Source: Bacteroidales bacterium (lineage in GTDB: Bacteria > Bacteroidota > Bacteroidia > Bacteroidales > UBA932). From it: a DNA stretch of 63,879 nucleotides. The notes beneath the pieces are model-generated. The model searched no databases. It was given only the letters and a program-made list of their open reading frames with translations, and had not been told where the DNA came from. The stretch covers positions 1 through 63,879 of the forward strand of contig JAFZGK010000052.1 in assembly GCA_017555445.1 (NCBI GenBank), written 5' to 3'. The translations under genes were made by a program, and so were the position numbers. Below, in pieces: positions 1 to 8,208 of the stretch. Position 1 is the first letter of the stretch, and every line of letters begins with the position of its first letter.

Positions 1-105
1 CTCGGTATCCACAGACTCCATCAGACAGTTGAGGTAGAGCTTACTCCAGTTACCAAGGGTATGATCGAGAAGGTTCGTCACCTCGTAGTAGTTGAGGAAA
101 TTTAA
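1..105 (+). CDS. rpmD: 50S ribosomal protein L30, C-terminal part
   Basis: The window opens inside this gene; 34 codons and the stop are present. The readable tail has the L30 pattern LGIHRLHQTVE followed by TPVTKGMIEKV and ends LVVVEEI. L30 is a small protein of the large ribosomal subunit. It sits directly upstream of rplO, as in the standard spc operon, with a 16-base gap that carries the rplO Shine-Dalgarno. The N-terminal part lies outside the window. Confidence 0.9.
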   Translation, partial: LGIHRLHQTVEVELTPVTKGMIEKVRHLVVVEEI

Positions 106-121
106 ATAGGAGGACAGACAG

Positions 122-568
122 ATGAAATTAAATAATCTTACACCTGCTGCAGGCTCAAAGGGCAGAGAGAAGAGAATCGGACGTGGTGAGGGTTCAGGTC
201 ACGGTGGTACATCTACACGTGGTCACAAGGGTGCTCAGGCTCGTTCAGGTTACTCTCGCAAGATCGGTTTCGAGGGTGGTCAGATGCCTATCCAGAGAAG
301 ACTTCCTAAGTTCGGTTTCACTAATCCTACTCGCGTAGAGTACAAGGGTATCAATGTAGCTACTCTCCAGACTCTCGCTGAGACTCACAACCTCACAGTT
401 GTAACTGTCGAGACACTCCGTGAGGCAGGATTCATCAACAAGAACCAGCTTGTTAAGATTCTCGGTAACGGTGAGCTTACTGCTAAGTTAGAAGTATCAG
501 CAAATGCTTTCTCTAAGTCAGCGATCGCTAAGATCGAGGCTGTAGGTGGCACTGCTACAACACTCTAA
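122..568 (+). CDS. rplO: 50S ribosomal protein L15
   Basis: Large-subunit assembly protein of 148 residues, the usual family length. The Gly/Arg-rich N-terminus (residues about 10-40) contains the L15 signature GRGEGSGHGGTSTRGHKGAQAR, here read only in part as GEGSGHGGTSTRGHKG; such tails thread into rRNA. The C-terminal globular half ends IAKIEAVGGTATTL. An unusually strong Shine-Dalgarno for this phylum, AGGAGGA at 108-114, lies 7 bases before the ATG and fixes the start. The gene is between rpmD and secY, the canonical order, and is codon-biased like the neighbouring ribosomal genes. Confidence 0.97.
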   Translation: MKLNNLTPAAGSKGREKRIGRGEGSGHGGTSTRGHKGAQARSGYSRKIGFEGGQMPIQRRLPKFGFTNPTRVEYKGINVATLQTLAETHNLTVVTVETLREAGFINKNQLVKILGNGELTAKLEVSANAFSKSAIAKIEAVGGTATTL

Positions 569-574
569 TAAAAG

Positions 575-1915
575 ATGAAGAAACTTATCCAGACAATCAA
601 GAACATCTTTAAGATTGAGGAGCTCCGTACGAGGATTCTTTATACCCTCGGACTGCTCGTGATCTATCGCCTTGGAAGCTTTATCGTGCTTCCGGGCATA
701 GACTCGGCGCAGCTCGCCAATCTGCAGAGCAGCTCTTCTGAGGGCCTCGTAGGTCTCCTGAACATGTTCTCAGGTGGTGCGTTCGGTAACGCTTCAATCT
801 TTGCGCTGGGTGTGATGCCATACATCTCGGCATCAATCGTGATCCAGCTTCTTGGTGTTTTCGTCCCTTACTTCAGGAAACTCCAGATGGAGGGCGAAAG
901 CGGACGTCGCAAGATGAACCAGTATACAAGGTTCCTCACTATTGCGATCATCTGTATCCAGGGTCCTGCCTATATGGCAAATCTTCACAGCCAGATTCCT
1001 GCAACTGCATTCACAGCAGTTAACCAGCTTGGCTGGAGCAACTTCTGGTTCAATCTCGTTTCGACATTCATCCTTCTCGGAGGTACAATGTTCGTAATGT
1101 GGCTCGGAGAGCGCATCACAGACCGCGGTATCGGTAACGGTATCTCACTCATCATCATGGTCGGTATCATCGCGCGCCTCCCATACGCTCTCACAGCAGA
1201 GTTCGGTGAGAAGCTCAGCGCCAACGCTGGCGGTGGACTCCTCCTCCTCATTGTTGAGCTCGTAATCCTCTTCTTTATTTTCGTAGCTGCAATCGCACTC
1301 GTTCAGGCAGTCCGCAAGGTTCCTGTACAGTACGCTAAGAGAGTAATCGGTAACAAGCAGTACGGTGGTGTACGTCAGTACATTCCTATGAAGATCAATT
1401 CAGCTGGTGTGATGCCAATCATCTTCGCACAGGCTCTCATGCTCTTCCCGATGATCTTCTCGCAGTTTGATGCAACAAGAGGTTTCGCTGCTGTAATGGG
1501 TAACTATACCGGATTCTGGTATAACTTCACATTTGCAATCCTCGTAGTACTTTTCACATATTTCTACACTGCAGTCACTGTAAACCCTACAATGATGGCA
1601 GATGATATGAGAAAGAACGGCGGTTTCATCCCAGGAGTGAAGCCAGGCAAGAAGACTGCTGAGTACCTCGACACTATCATGTCAAGAGTGACTCTCCCAG
1701 GTTCAATCTTCCTCGCTCTCATCGCTATTCTCCCTGCATTCGCAATGAAGCTCGGAGTGAACAACCAGTTTGCAAGCTTCTACGGAGGTACATCCCTCCT
1801 CATCCTTGTAGGTGTTGTTCTCGATACTCTCCAGCAGATTGAAAGCCACCTTCTTATGCGTCACTATGACGGACTGATGAAGACCGGTCGCCTGAAAGGA
1901 CGTTCCGGCATGTAA
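575..1915 (+). CDS. secY: Protein translocase subunit SecY
   Basis: Core channel of the SecYEG translocon in the inner membrane, which passes unfolded proteins across or into the membrane. The 446 residues show about ten hydrophobic segments. Recognisable SecY motifs are an N-terminal ELRTRILYTLGLLVIYRLG, GVMPYISASIVIQLL near residue 85, the cytoplasmic loop GESGRRKMNQYTRFLTI, and GERITDRGIGNGISL. The start follows rplO by 6 bases. Position between L15 and map is standard for the spc operon, so expression should be coupled to ribosomal protein synthesis. Confidence 0.97.
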   Translation: MKKLIQTIKNIFKIEELRTRILYTLGLLVIYRLGSFIVLPGIDSAQLANLQSSSSEGLVGLLNMFSGGAFGNASIFALGVMPYISASIVIQLLGVFVPYFRKLQMEGESGRRKMNQYTRFLTIAIICIQGPAYMANLHSQIPATAFTAVNQLGWSNFWFNLVSTFILLGGTMFVMWLGERITDRGIGNGISLIIMVGIIARLPYALTAEFGEKLSANAGGGLLLLIVELVILFFIFVAAIALVQAVRKVPVQYAKRVIGNKQYGGVRQYIPMKINSAGVMPIIFAQALMLFPMIFSQFDATRGFAAVMGNYTGFWYNFTFAILVVLFTYFYTAVTVNPTMMADDMRKNGGFIPGVKPGKKTAEYLDTIMSRVTLPGSIFLALIAILPAFAMKLGVNNQFASFYGGTSLLILVGVVLDTLQQIESHLLMRHYDGLMKTGRLKGRSGM

Positions 1916-1920
1916 TATCG

Positions 1921-2712
1921 ATGAAGTTCTTTGAAAAGATGATAAGGCCTAAGACAGAGGAAGAAATAGCGCTGATGCGTGAAAACGGCTTGCTCGTTTC
2001 CAAGACATTAGCTGAAGTCGGTAAGATTGTTGCCCCTGGTGTGACAACTCTCGAGTTGAATAGGGTAGCAGAGACTTTCATCCGTGATCACGGAGCTGTT
2101 CCAAGTTTCCTCGGTTATGACGGCTTTCCTGCATCGCTTTGTATTTCTGTAAATGATGTCGTAGTACACGGTTTTCCGTCAGACTACGTCCTTAAGGATG
2201 GAGACATCGTTTCAGTCGATTGCGGAACATTCTATAAAGGATATAACGGAGATTCAGCCTACACCTTCCCTGTAGGGGAGGTGGACGCTGAGACCCGAAT
2301 GCTCCTGGATGTTACAAAGGAATCGCTCTACAGAGGTATCGCGGCTGCGGTAGCAGGAAACAGAACAGGCGACATCGGCTATGCTGTACAGTCACACGCA
2401 GAGTCATTCGGATTCTCAGTTGTCCGCGAACTTGAAGGACACGGAATCGGAAAGAAGCTCCACGAAAGCCCTGGTGTTCCGAATTACGGACGCAGGGGAC
2501 AGGGCACAAGACTCACAGACGGAATGACTATATGTATCGAACCGATGATCAATTCCGGAAGCAGGAATGTGTATTTAGCTAAAAATGGTTGGGCAGTACA
2601 CACCGCAGACGGAAAGAAATCAGCACACTTCGAACTTACGGTTGTAGTGAGAAAAGGTCAGCCTGAACTCTTGTCAACTTTCGACTTTATCGAAAACAAT
2701 GTTAAATTTTAA
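1921..2712 (+). CDS. map: Methionine aminopeptidase, type I
   Basis: Removes the initiator methionine from nascent proteins. The 263-residue enzyme shows the dinuclear metal-site pattern: Asp in VDCGTFYKGYNGDSAYTF, His in GHGIGKKLHE, Glu in CIEPMIN and Glu in HFELTVVV. The family core begins IRPKTEEEIALMRENG, so the internal Met at residue 7 (position 1939) is an alternative start; the annotated ATG is 5 bases after the secY stop and is preferred by spacing. It is cotranscribed with secY and infA, as in many bacteria. Confidence 0.95.
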   Translation: MKFFEKMIRPKTEEEIALMRENGLLVSKTLAEVGKIVAPGVTTLELNRVAETFIRDHGAVPSFLGYDGFPASLCISVNDVVVHGFPSDYVLKDGDIVSVDCGTFYKGYNGDSAYTFPVGEVDAETRMLLDVTKESLYRGIAAAVAGNRTGDIGYAVQSHAESFGFSVVRELEGHGIGKKLHESPGVPNYGRRGQGTRLTDGMTICIEPMINSGSRNVYLAKNGWAVHTADGKKSAHFELTVVVRKGQPELLSTFDFIENNVKF

Positions 2713-2723
2713 AGTGATTATCG

Positions 2724-2942
2724 ATGCCAAAACAATCAGCAATTGAACAGGAGGGCGTAATCGTTGAGACCCTACCTAACGCAATGTTTAAAGTAGAACT
2801 CGAAAACGGACACGTCATCATTGCTCACATTTCAGGCAAGATGAGAATGAATTACATCAAGATCCTGCCTGGTGACAGAGTTAAAGTTGAGATGTCACCG
2901 TACGATTTGACAAAAGGAAGAATTTCTTTCAGATACAAATAA
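2724..2942 (+). CDS. infA: Translation initiation factor IF-1
   Basis: A 72-residue single OB-fold protein that binds the 30S A site during initiation. Typical motifs are [21 protein letters not shown], visible as [14 protein letters not shown], then [22 protein letters not shown] and the end [11 protein letters not shown]. The length matches the family exactly. It sits between map and rpmJ, the conserved arrangement. Confidence 0.97.
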   Translation: MPKQSAIEQEGVIVETLPNAMFKVELENGHVIIAHISGKMRMNYIKILPGDRVKVEMSPYDLTKGRISFRYK

Positions 2943-2954
2943 AAATTTACGGAA

Positions 2955-3071
2955 ATGAAAGTAAAAGCATCCATCAAGAAGCGCAGTGAGGATTGCAAGA
3001 TCGTAAAGCGCAAAGGCCGTCTCTACGTGATCTGCAAGAAGAATCCTAAATTCAAAATGCGTCAGGGATAA
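2955..3071 (+). CDS. rpmJ: 50S ribosomal protein L36
   Basis: A 38-residue protein read directly from the sequence, starting [19 protein letters not shown] and ending [11 protein letters not shown]36 of the zinc-binding type has three Cys and one His. Here only C14 and C27 remain, while the positions equivalent to the first Cys and the His are Ser and Phe. This is therefore a zinc-ligand-depleted form. It lies between infA and rpsM, the conserved alpha-operon position. Confidence 0.95.
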   Translation: MKVKASIKKRSEDCKIVKRKGRLYVICKKNPKFKMRQG

Positions 3072-3106
3072 TTTATAATTGTATAACAAATTAAGTTAAG
3101 ATAATT

Positions 3107-3484
3107 ATGGCAAGAATAGCCGGTGTTGATTTACCTAACAACAAAAGAGGAGAGATAGGTCTTACCTATATCTTCGGTATCGGTCGCAGCTCTGCAAGAA
3201 AGATCCTTGCTCAGCTTGATATTGATTTCGATACAAAGGTTGGTGAGTGGAACGACGAGCAGATCGCCGGTATCCGTAGCGTTATCGCTAACGAGTACAA
3301 GATTGAGGGTGAGCTCCGTTCAGCAATCCAGATGAACATCAAACGTCTTATGGATATCGGTTGCTACAGAGGAATCCGTCATCGTATCGGCCTCCCTGTA
3401 CGCGGTCAGAGCACCAAGAACAATGCCCGTACAAGAAAGGGTAAGAAGAAAACTGTTGCAAACAAGAAGAAGGCAACTAAATAA
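3107..3484 (+). CDS. rpsM: 30S ribosomal protein S13
   Basis: Small-subunit head protein of 125 residues that contacts tRNA in the P site and the 50S subunit. It has the S13 opening [20 protein letters not shown], the helix-two-turns-helix region, and the basic tail [17 protein letters not shown] that reaches toward tRNA. It is followed 12 bases later by rpsK in the usual alpha-operon order. Confidence 0.97.
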   Translation: MARIAGVDLPNNKRGEIGLTYIFGIGRSSARKILAQLDIDFDTKVGEWNDEQIAGIRSVIANEYKIEGELRSAIQMNIKRLMDIGCYRGIRHRIGLPVRGQSTKNNARTRKGKKKTVANKKKATK

Positions 3485-3496
3485 TTGAGATGAATT

Positions 3497-3886
3497 ATGG
3501 CAAAGAAAACAACATCAACTAAGAAGAGAGTTGTAAAGGTTGAAGCTTATGGCGAGGCCCATATTTCATCAACCTTCAACAACGTAATCGTTACCCTTAC
3601 TAACAACCAGGGTCAGGCAATCAGCTGGTCATCAGCTGGTAAGAGCGGTTTCAGAGGTTCAAAGAAGAACACTCCATATGCAGCTCAGGTTGCAGCAGAG
3701 GATGCTGCAAAGACAGCTTACGATCTCGGTCTTCGCAAGGTTAAGGCTTATGTAAAGGGTCCTGGTGCTGGACGTGAGTCGGCAATCAGAACTATCCACG
3801 GTGCAGGTATCGAGGTTACAGAGATCATCGACGTTACTCCAATGCCACACAATGGCTGCCGTCCAAAGGGCCGTCGTAAAGTTTAA
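3497..3886 (+). CDS. rpsK: 30S ribosomal protein S11
   Basis: Platform protein of the 30S subunit, 129 residues. It contains the diagnostic [39 protein letters not shown] and the C-terminal [18 protein letters not shown]. The N-terminus is Lys-rich ([13 protein letters not shown]). It lies between rpsM and rpsD with no internal promoter visible. Confidence 0.97.
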   Translation: MAKKTTSTKKRVVKVEAYGEAHISSTFNNVIVTLTNNQGQAISWSSAGKSGFRGSKKNTPYAAQVAAEDAAKTAYDLGLRKVKAYVKGPGAGRESAIRTIHGAGIEVTEIIDVTPMPHNGCRPKGRRKV

Positions 3887-3914
3887 TCAAGTTATTTATT
3901 AAGGAGAAATTACT

Positions 3915-4517
3915 ATGGCAAGATATACTGGACCAAGTACCAAGATCGCACGTAAGTTCGGCGAGCCTATTTTCGGCGCGGATAGAAATTTCGAGAAGAG
4001 AAACTATCCTCCAGGACAGCACGGTCTCGCTAGCAAGCGTAAGAAGAAGTCTGAGTATGGTACTCAGCTTAAGGAGAAGCAGAAGGTTAAATATACTTAT
4101 GGTCTTCTCGAGAGACAGTTCCGTAACCTCTATGAGAGAGCTTCACGCATGAAGGGACAGAAAGGTGAGAACCTTATCATCCTTCTTGAGTCACGTCTCG
4201 ACAACATCGTTTACCGTATGGGTGTAGCTCCTACAAGAGCAGCAGCACGTCAGCTCGTTTCTCACGCGCACATCACTCTTAACGGTGAAGTTTGCAACAT
4301 CCCTTCAGCTCACGTAAAGCCAGGTGACGTTGTAGCAGTAAGAGAGCGTTCAAAGAGCCTTGAGGTTATCACTAACAGCGTAGCTTCAGCAGCTAAGTAC
4401 TCTTGGATCGAGTTCGATGCAAAGGCACTTACAGGAAAGTTCCTCAACGTTCCAGTTAGAGCTGAGGTTCCTGAGACAATCAACGAGCAGCTTATCGTCG
4501 AGCTCTACTCTAAGTAA
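3915..4517 (+). CDS. rpsD: 30S ribosomal protein S4
   Basis: Primary 16S rRNA-binding assembly protein, 200 residues. The N-terminal region [19 protein letters not shown] lacks the cysteine cluster of zinc-type S4, so this is the C-minus form. The S4 RNA-binding domain is visible around residues 90-150 ([33 protein letters not shown]). An AAGGAG at 3901-3906 precedes the ATG by 8 bases. In several bacteria S4 autoregulates the alpha operon; no such control can be seen here. Confidence 0.97.
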   Translation: MARYTGPSTKIARKFGEPIFGADRNFEKRNYPPGQHGLASKRKKKSEYGTQLKEKQKVKYTYGLLERQFRNLYERASRMKGQKGENLIILLESRLDNIVYRMGVAPTRAAARQLVSHAHITLNGEVCNIPSAHVKPGDVVAVRERSKSLEVITNSVASAAKYSWIEFDAKALTGKFLNVPVRAEVPETINEQLIVELYSK

Positions 4518-4543
4518 TAATTAACACCTTAACAAGAATTTAT

Positions 4544-5551
4544 ATGGCAATCTTAGCATTTCAGAAGCCGGACAAGGTTATCATGCTCGAAGGAACTGAT
4601 ACCGTAGGCCGTTTCGAGTTCAGACCATTGGAGCCTGGATACGGACAGACCATCGGTAACGCACTTCGTCGTATCTTGCTGTCTTCGTTAGAAGGATTTG
4701 CTATCACATCGATCAAGATTTCAGGCGTGGACCAGGAGTTCGCAACAATCCCTGGCGTGATCGAGGGTATGCAGGACATCATTCTCAACCTCAAGCAGGT
4801 TCGTTTCAAGAGAATGGTTGAGACTGTAGACTCAGAGGTAGCAAATATCGTGATCAGCGGCAAGCAGGAGTTTACCGCAGAGGATATCTCAAAAGGATTG
4901 TCTTCTTTCAAGGTGCTTAACCCTGAACTTCACATCTGTTCTCTTGAGCCTTCAGTTAAGATGGAGATCACTCTCGCAGTAGGAAAGGGCCGTGGCTTCG
5001 TTCCTGCTGATGAGAATAGAGATGCAGATGCGCCTATCGGAACAATTCCGGTTGACGCAATCTACACTCCTATCAAGAACGTTAACTGGACAGTAGAGAA
5101 CTGGCGTGTTGAGCAGAAGACCGACTACGAGAAGCTTAATTTAGAGATCGTGACCGACGGTTCGATCACTCCAAATGTAGCTCTTCAGGAGGCTGCAAAC
5201 ATCCTCATCTATCACTTCAAGTTATTCACTGACGACAAGAAGCTTTCTCTCGAGAGCACTATTGAAGCAGAGTCAAAGGAGCTTGATGAGGAGTCACTCC
5301 ACATGAGGCATCTTCTTCTCACAAAGCTTTCAGACATGGGTCTCTCAGTAAGAGCATATAACTGTCTTAAGGCTGCGGACATCGATACATTCGCTGACCT
5401 CGTATCCTACTCACGTGCCGAGCTCATGAAGTTCAGGAACTTCGGTAGGAAGTCACTCAACGAGATCGATCTCCTCGTAGAGAAGATGAAGCTTTCATTC
5501 GGAATGGATGTTACCAAGTTTAATATTGAACCTAAGAAAAAGAACGTTTAA
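4544..5551 (+). CDS. rpoA: DNA-directed RNA polymerase alpha subunit
   Basis: Dimerisation platform of RNA polymerase, 335 residues. The N-terminal domain contains [26 protein letters not shown], seen here in the motif [19 protein letters not shown] flexible linker (about 235-255) joins it to the C-terminal domain, which has the helix-hairpin-helix pattern [19 protein letters not shown] and [13 protein letters not shown] that contacts upstream DNA and activators. It is located between rpsD and rplQ, as expected. Confidence 0.97.
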   Translation: MAILAFQKPDKVIMLEGTDTVGRFEFRPLEPGYGQTIGNALRRILLSSLEGFAITSIKISGVDQEFATIPGVIEGMQDIILNLKQVRFKRMVETVDSEVANIVISGKQEFTAEDISKGLSSFKVLNPELHICSLEPSVKMEITLAVGKGRGFVPADENRDADAPIGTIPVDAIYTPIKNVNWTVENWRVEQKTDYEKLNLEIVTDGSITPNVALQEAANILIYHFKLFTDDKKLSLESTIEAESKELDEESLHMRHLLLTKLSDMGLSVRAYNCLKAADIDTFADLVSYSRAELMKFRNFGRKSLNEIDLLVEKMKLSFGMDVTKFNIEPKKKNV

Positions 5552-5556
5552 GTAAT

Positions 5557-6021
5557 ATGAGGCACAATAAAGCAATCAATCACCTTGGTCGCAAGAGCGG
5601 TCACCGTAAGGCTCTGCTCGCCAACATGGCTACTTCCCTCATCCTCCACAAGAGAATCGAGACTACTGTAGCTAAGGCTAAGGCACTCAAGATGTATGTA
5701 GAACCTCTCATCACTAAGTGCAAGGAGGATACTACTCATTCACGCCGTGTTGTATTCAGCTACCTCAAGAACAAGGAGGCTGTAACTGAGCTCTTCCGCA
5801 CAGTTGCTCCGAAGATCGCTGATCGTCCAGGTGGATACACTCGCGTTCTCAAGACTGGTTTCCGTCAGGGTGACGGAGCTGACATGGCTCTCATCGAGCT
5901 CGTAGACTTCAACGAGGCAGCTCTCGCAGCAGCACCTAAGGCTGCTAAGAAGACTACTCGTCGTAGCTCGAAGAAGGCTGTTGAGGCTGCACCAGCAGTT
6001 GAGACTCCGGCAGCTGAGTAA
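5557..6021 (+). CDS. rplQ: 50S ribosomal protein L17
   Basis: Large-subunit protein near the exit tunnel, 154 residues. The first 120 residues are standard L17 ([20 protein letters not shown] and [22 protein letters not shown] region). The last 30 or so are a low-complexity Ala/Lys/Pro extension ([19 protein letters not shown]), a feature of Bacteroidota L17. It is the last gene of the operon; a terminator follows 35 bases later. Confidence 0.96.
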   Translation: MRHNKAINHLGRKSGHRKALLANMATSLILHKRIETTVAKAKALKMYVEPLITKCKEDTTHSRRVVFSYLKNKEAVTELFRTVAPKIADRPGGYTRVLKTGFRQGDGADMALIELVDFNEAALAAAPKAAKKTTRRSSKKAVEAAPAVETPAAE

Positions 6022-6056
6022 TCAGACAAGGTCACAGCTTGAGGCTGTACACGATA

Positions 6057-6092
6057 AGGCTTCGAAATCGAAAGATTTTCGGAGCCTTTTTT
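6057..6092 (+). terminator. Rho-independent terminator of the ribosomal/rpoA operon
   Basis: Stem AGGCTTCGAAATC paired with GATTTTCGGAGCCT around a GAAA loop, followed by six T residues. It lies just after rplQ and closes the spc/alpha operon. Confidence 0.9.
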
Positions 6093-6165
6093 CATTTTTG
6101 GCACGGGCTTTGCAAATGAGTATGTCGGTTAGTTTTAGTTGTTAATAATAGGGTAATAGTTCAAT

Positions 6166-6193
6166 AACGGGTATCGTGCAAGCGGTGCCCGTT
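6166..6193 (+). other. Hairpin upstream of the first MORN/TonB-C gene
   Basis: AACGGG-T-ATCG pairs with CGGT-G-CCCGTT around the loop TGCAAG, and the sequence continues TTGATCTTT. It could be a second terminator or part of the leader of the gene at 6243. The T-run is interrupted, so the role is uncertain. Confidence 0.4.
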
Positions 6194-6242
6194 TTGATCT
6201 TTATATGAATTTGCTTATTTTTAAAGCAGTAAATGAAATGAT

Positions 6243-7106
6243 ATGAAAGAACTTTTGTGTATCGTGTCATCAGTCATGATGCTGTTTTCTCTGCAGCCTG
6301 TTTCGGCGCATCGTTCATATGGGAAAGAGACGATAACAGCAACAGATACCGTTATGGTTTCTGATGAATTCCGATATGTAGGTCAATGGCCTTCCGGCCA
6401 CGGAGTGTTGTACCATGAATATGAAGGCCTTTACATCGGTGAGTTTGTCAACGCCAGACCACATGGTATTATACGGCATTATTCTCCTTACGGACATAGG
6501 TATTATGGTGAATATTCAGAAGGAAAGAAACAGGGCCATGGACAATATTTCAAGAAAGATGGAGAGATTATAACTGGAGATTTTGTACAAGGTCTTGCTG
6601 AAGGTAAAGATACTGTGTTTTTTGCTGACGGAGGATTCTTCCTTGGCATCTGTCAGGAGGGAGCTCCTACATTTCAGGGATTCAGATATGATTTCATTCC
6701 TCAGACCTATCTGGACAAGAAACCAGTGTTTCCTGAAATACCATTGACGGAAGAGCAGGAAAGGTTCATGGAAAAATTGTTCATGCTTGCTGCAAAGGAT
6801 ACTTCTCCTAAATTCGGTAAACGTGATGCCAATGCTTTTGCAAAATGGGTCACATCTAATCTCGTATATCCCGAAGGGGCTCGTAAAAGTGGCATCGAAG
6901 GGACTGTTCTGCTGAAATTTACAGTCAATGAAGATGGTCAGGTCGAAGATGTCAAAGTGTTGGAGAGTGTATCATGGGATATAGATAAGGAGGCGGTCAG
7001 GGTTGTAAGCAGTTCTCCGAAATGGACTCCTGGTACTAAAATGGGCAGACCATATAAATACACCTATACGCATCCTGTTATTTTCATGCTGCGCAGCAAA
7101 AGATAG
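6243..7106 (+). CDS. Exported MORN-repeat protein with TonB C-terminal domain
   Basis: A 287-residue protein with a signal peptide (MKELLCIVSSVMMLFSLQPVSAH). Residues about 40-130 contain MORN-type repeats, with units such as YIGEFVNARPHG, YYGEYSEGKKQGHGQY and ITGDFVQGLAEG. Residues about 200-287 form a TonB-C-like domain (YPEGARKSGIEGTVLLKFTV, DGQVEDVKVLES and SSPKWTPGTKMGRP). It has no inner-membrane anchor or Pro-rich linker of the classical TonB energy transducer. The next gene is a clear tandem paralog with the same architecture. The function is not known; a periplasmic or surface-associated interaction role is inference. Confidence 0.75.
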   Translation: MKELLCIVSSVMMLFSLQPVSAHRSYGKETITATDTVMVSDEFRYVGQWPSGHGVLYHEYEGLYIGEFVNARPHGIIRHYSPYGHRYYGEYSEGKKQGHGQYFKKDGEIITGDFVQGLAEGKDTVFFADGGFFLGICQEGAPTFQGFRYDFIPQTYLDKKPVFPEIPLTEEQERFMEKLFMLAAKDTSPKFGKRDANAFAKWVTSNLVYPEGARKSGIEGTVLLKFTVNEDGQVEDVKVLESVSWDIDKEAVRVVSSSPKWTPGTKMGRPYKYTYTHPVIFMLRSKR

Positions 7107-7188
7107 GGCAGATGACGCCGTTTATATTATTTCTGTAGGTATTTCATATAAATTTTCGTATATTTCGGAAACCTAAATAATCGAAGCC

Positions 7189-8046
7189 ATGAATAAGATG
7201 TTGTTTTTCGTGACATTTGCTGCGGTCTTATGCTGCTCGGCAATGTCTCTCGATGCGCAGGAAGTGCGCGATACCGTCATCATTACCGACCTTTATGATT
7301 ATATAGGCCAATGGCCTGAAGGTGAAGGTTCTTACTATTCTTATGACAATGGTCTTATCATAGGAAATTTCAACAAGGCAGTACCAGATGGAAAATGTGT
7401 CGTATATCTTCCGGGAGGAGAACGGTATATCGGCAGTTATCAGAAAGGTCACCGTACTGGTCATGGTGAGCTTTATAACGAGGAATCCGGTACTATCCAT
7501 GTAGGTGAGTTTGTAGATGGTCAGATGCATGGCGTCGACACTGTCTATCGCAGTGACGGATCTGTTCTTGTAGGTGAATTCAGAAAGGGTAAGCTTCGCA
7601 AGACAATCATCGAATATAAGAAACCTCCGTTCAGTATTGCAGTGCGCAGGCCTTCTTTCCCTGAAATGATGCTTTCAGATCAGCAGGAAAGATTCCTCTA
7701 TGACCTCAGAATGTATTGGGAGACAGGCGGTGACATGGAACCTGGAACCCTTGTGAAGCCTAAGTTCCTTGGTGGCGACATTGATGATTTTGCTCATTGG
7801 GTGAATTCTCAGGTAAGTATCGTTACTACGCCTAGTGGTGCAACTCTCAGTGGAACTGTAATTGTTCAGTTTACTGTGACTAAGGATGGAACAGTATCTG
7901 ATGTTCATGCAATACATGGAGAAGAGCACCTCTTGAATGTGGCAGCAGAAGATATTGTCAAAAAATCTCCGAAATGGGAACCAGGAGAATATAACGGAGA
8001 AAAAAGAGGTATCCGTATGACAGTTTCTGTCGAGTTCTCTGAATGA
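7189..8046 (+). CDS. Exported MORN-repeat protein with TonB-C-like domain (paralog)
   Basis: A 285-residue protein with a signal peptide ending SLDAQ. After it come MORN-type units (YIGSYQKGHRTGHGELY, HVGEFVDGQMHGVDTVY, LVGEFRKGK) and a C-terminal TonB-C-like domain (LSGTVIVQFTVTKDGTVSDV, then KKSPKWEPGEYNGEKRG). It aligns along its length with the preceding gene, including the shared starts DTVMVSD/DTVIITD and the motif GQWP, but the sequences have diverged widely, so the duplication is old. The TonB-C domain lacks the YPEGAR-like proline motif of its neighbour (TTPSGATLSG instead). Confidence 0.72.
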   Translation: MNKMLFFVTFAAVLCCSAMSLDAQEVRDTVIITDLYDYIGQWPEGEGSYYSYDNGLIIGNFNKAVPDGKCVVYLPGGERYIGSYQKGHRTGHGELYNEESGTIHVGEFVDGQMHGVDTVYRSDGSVLVGEFRKGKLRKTIIEYKKPPFSIAVRRPSFPEMMLSDQQERFLYDLRMYWETGGDMEPGTLVKPKFLGGDIDDFAHWVNSQVSIVTTPSGATLSGTVIVQFTVTKDGTVSDVHAIHGEEHLLNVAAEDIVKKSPKWEPGEYNGEKRGIRMTVSVEFSE

Positions 8047-8104
8047 TGAAGATATGTTAAGCTGATTGAGAATTTTCGTTGGAAATACCAATCGGCATCT
8101 AAAT

Positions 8105-8166
8105 AAAAACTGCTATCTTTGTGAATTGTGGCAATTGGGCCTCAACATTGCAAAGTGGCAGTTTTT
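8105..8166 (+). terminator. Terminator-like hairpin between the MORN genes and sufB, containing a -7 box
   Basis: AAAAACTGC (8105-8113) and CTTTG (8117-8121) pair with CAAAG (8151-8155) and GCAGTTTTT (8158-8166), ending in six T. The loop holds a second small stem, AATTG/CAATT. A -7 box TATCTTTG (8114-8121) lies inside the 5' arm, so a transcript starting at that box would lack the arm. Read-through RNA from the upstream gene would form the full hairpin. It may be a terminator with a nested promoter or an attenuator. Confidence 0.6.
8114..8121 (+). promoter_or_regulatory. -7 promoter box for the suf operon
   Basis: TATCTTTG matches the Bacteroidota TAnnTTTG box. No TTTG is present 19-21 bases upstream, so the promoter is supported by one element only. 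The start of sufB is about 80 bases downstream of the expected transcription start. Confidence 0.5.
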
Positions 8167-8170
8167 TCTA

Positions 8171-8197
8171 TGTTATCCTAAGCAGAGCGAAGGATTT
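8171..8197 (+). repeat. REP-like palindromic element, copy 1
   Basis: TGTTATCCTAAGCAGAGCGA and the following AGGATTT form an imperfect palindrome (ATCCTAAGC with GCGAAGGAT). It resembles the short intergenic palindromes of form TGTCATCCTGAGC...GAAGGATCT seen in many bacterial genomes. A related copy in the opposite orientation is at 10293-10321, so the two bracket sufB and the pnuC-like gene. Confidence 0.5.
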
Positions 8198-8208
8198 ATA
8201 TAAAGAAT

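Noticed and set aside
985..1251. Minus-strand ORFs inside secY, rpoA, yifB, the RND pump and other genes
   Set aside because: They are antisense shadows with no family motifs and lie fully in well-supported genes.
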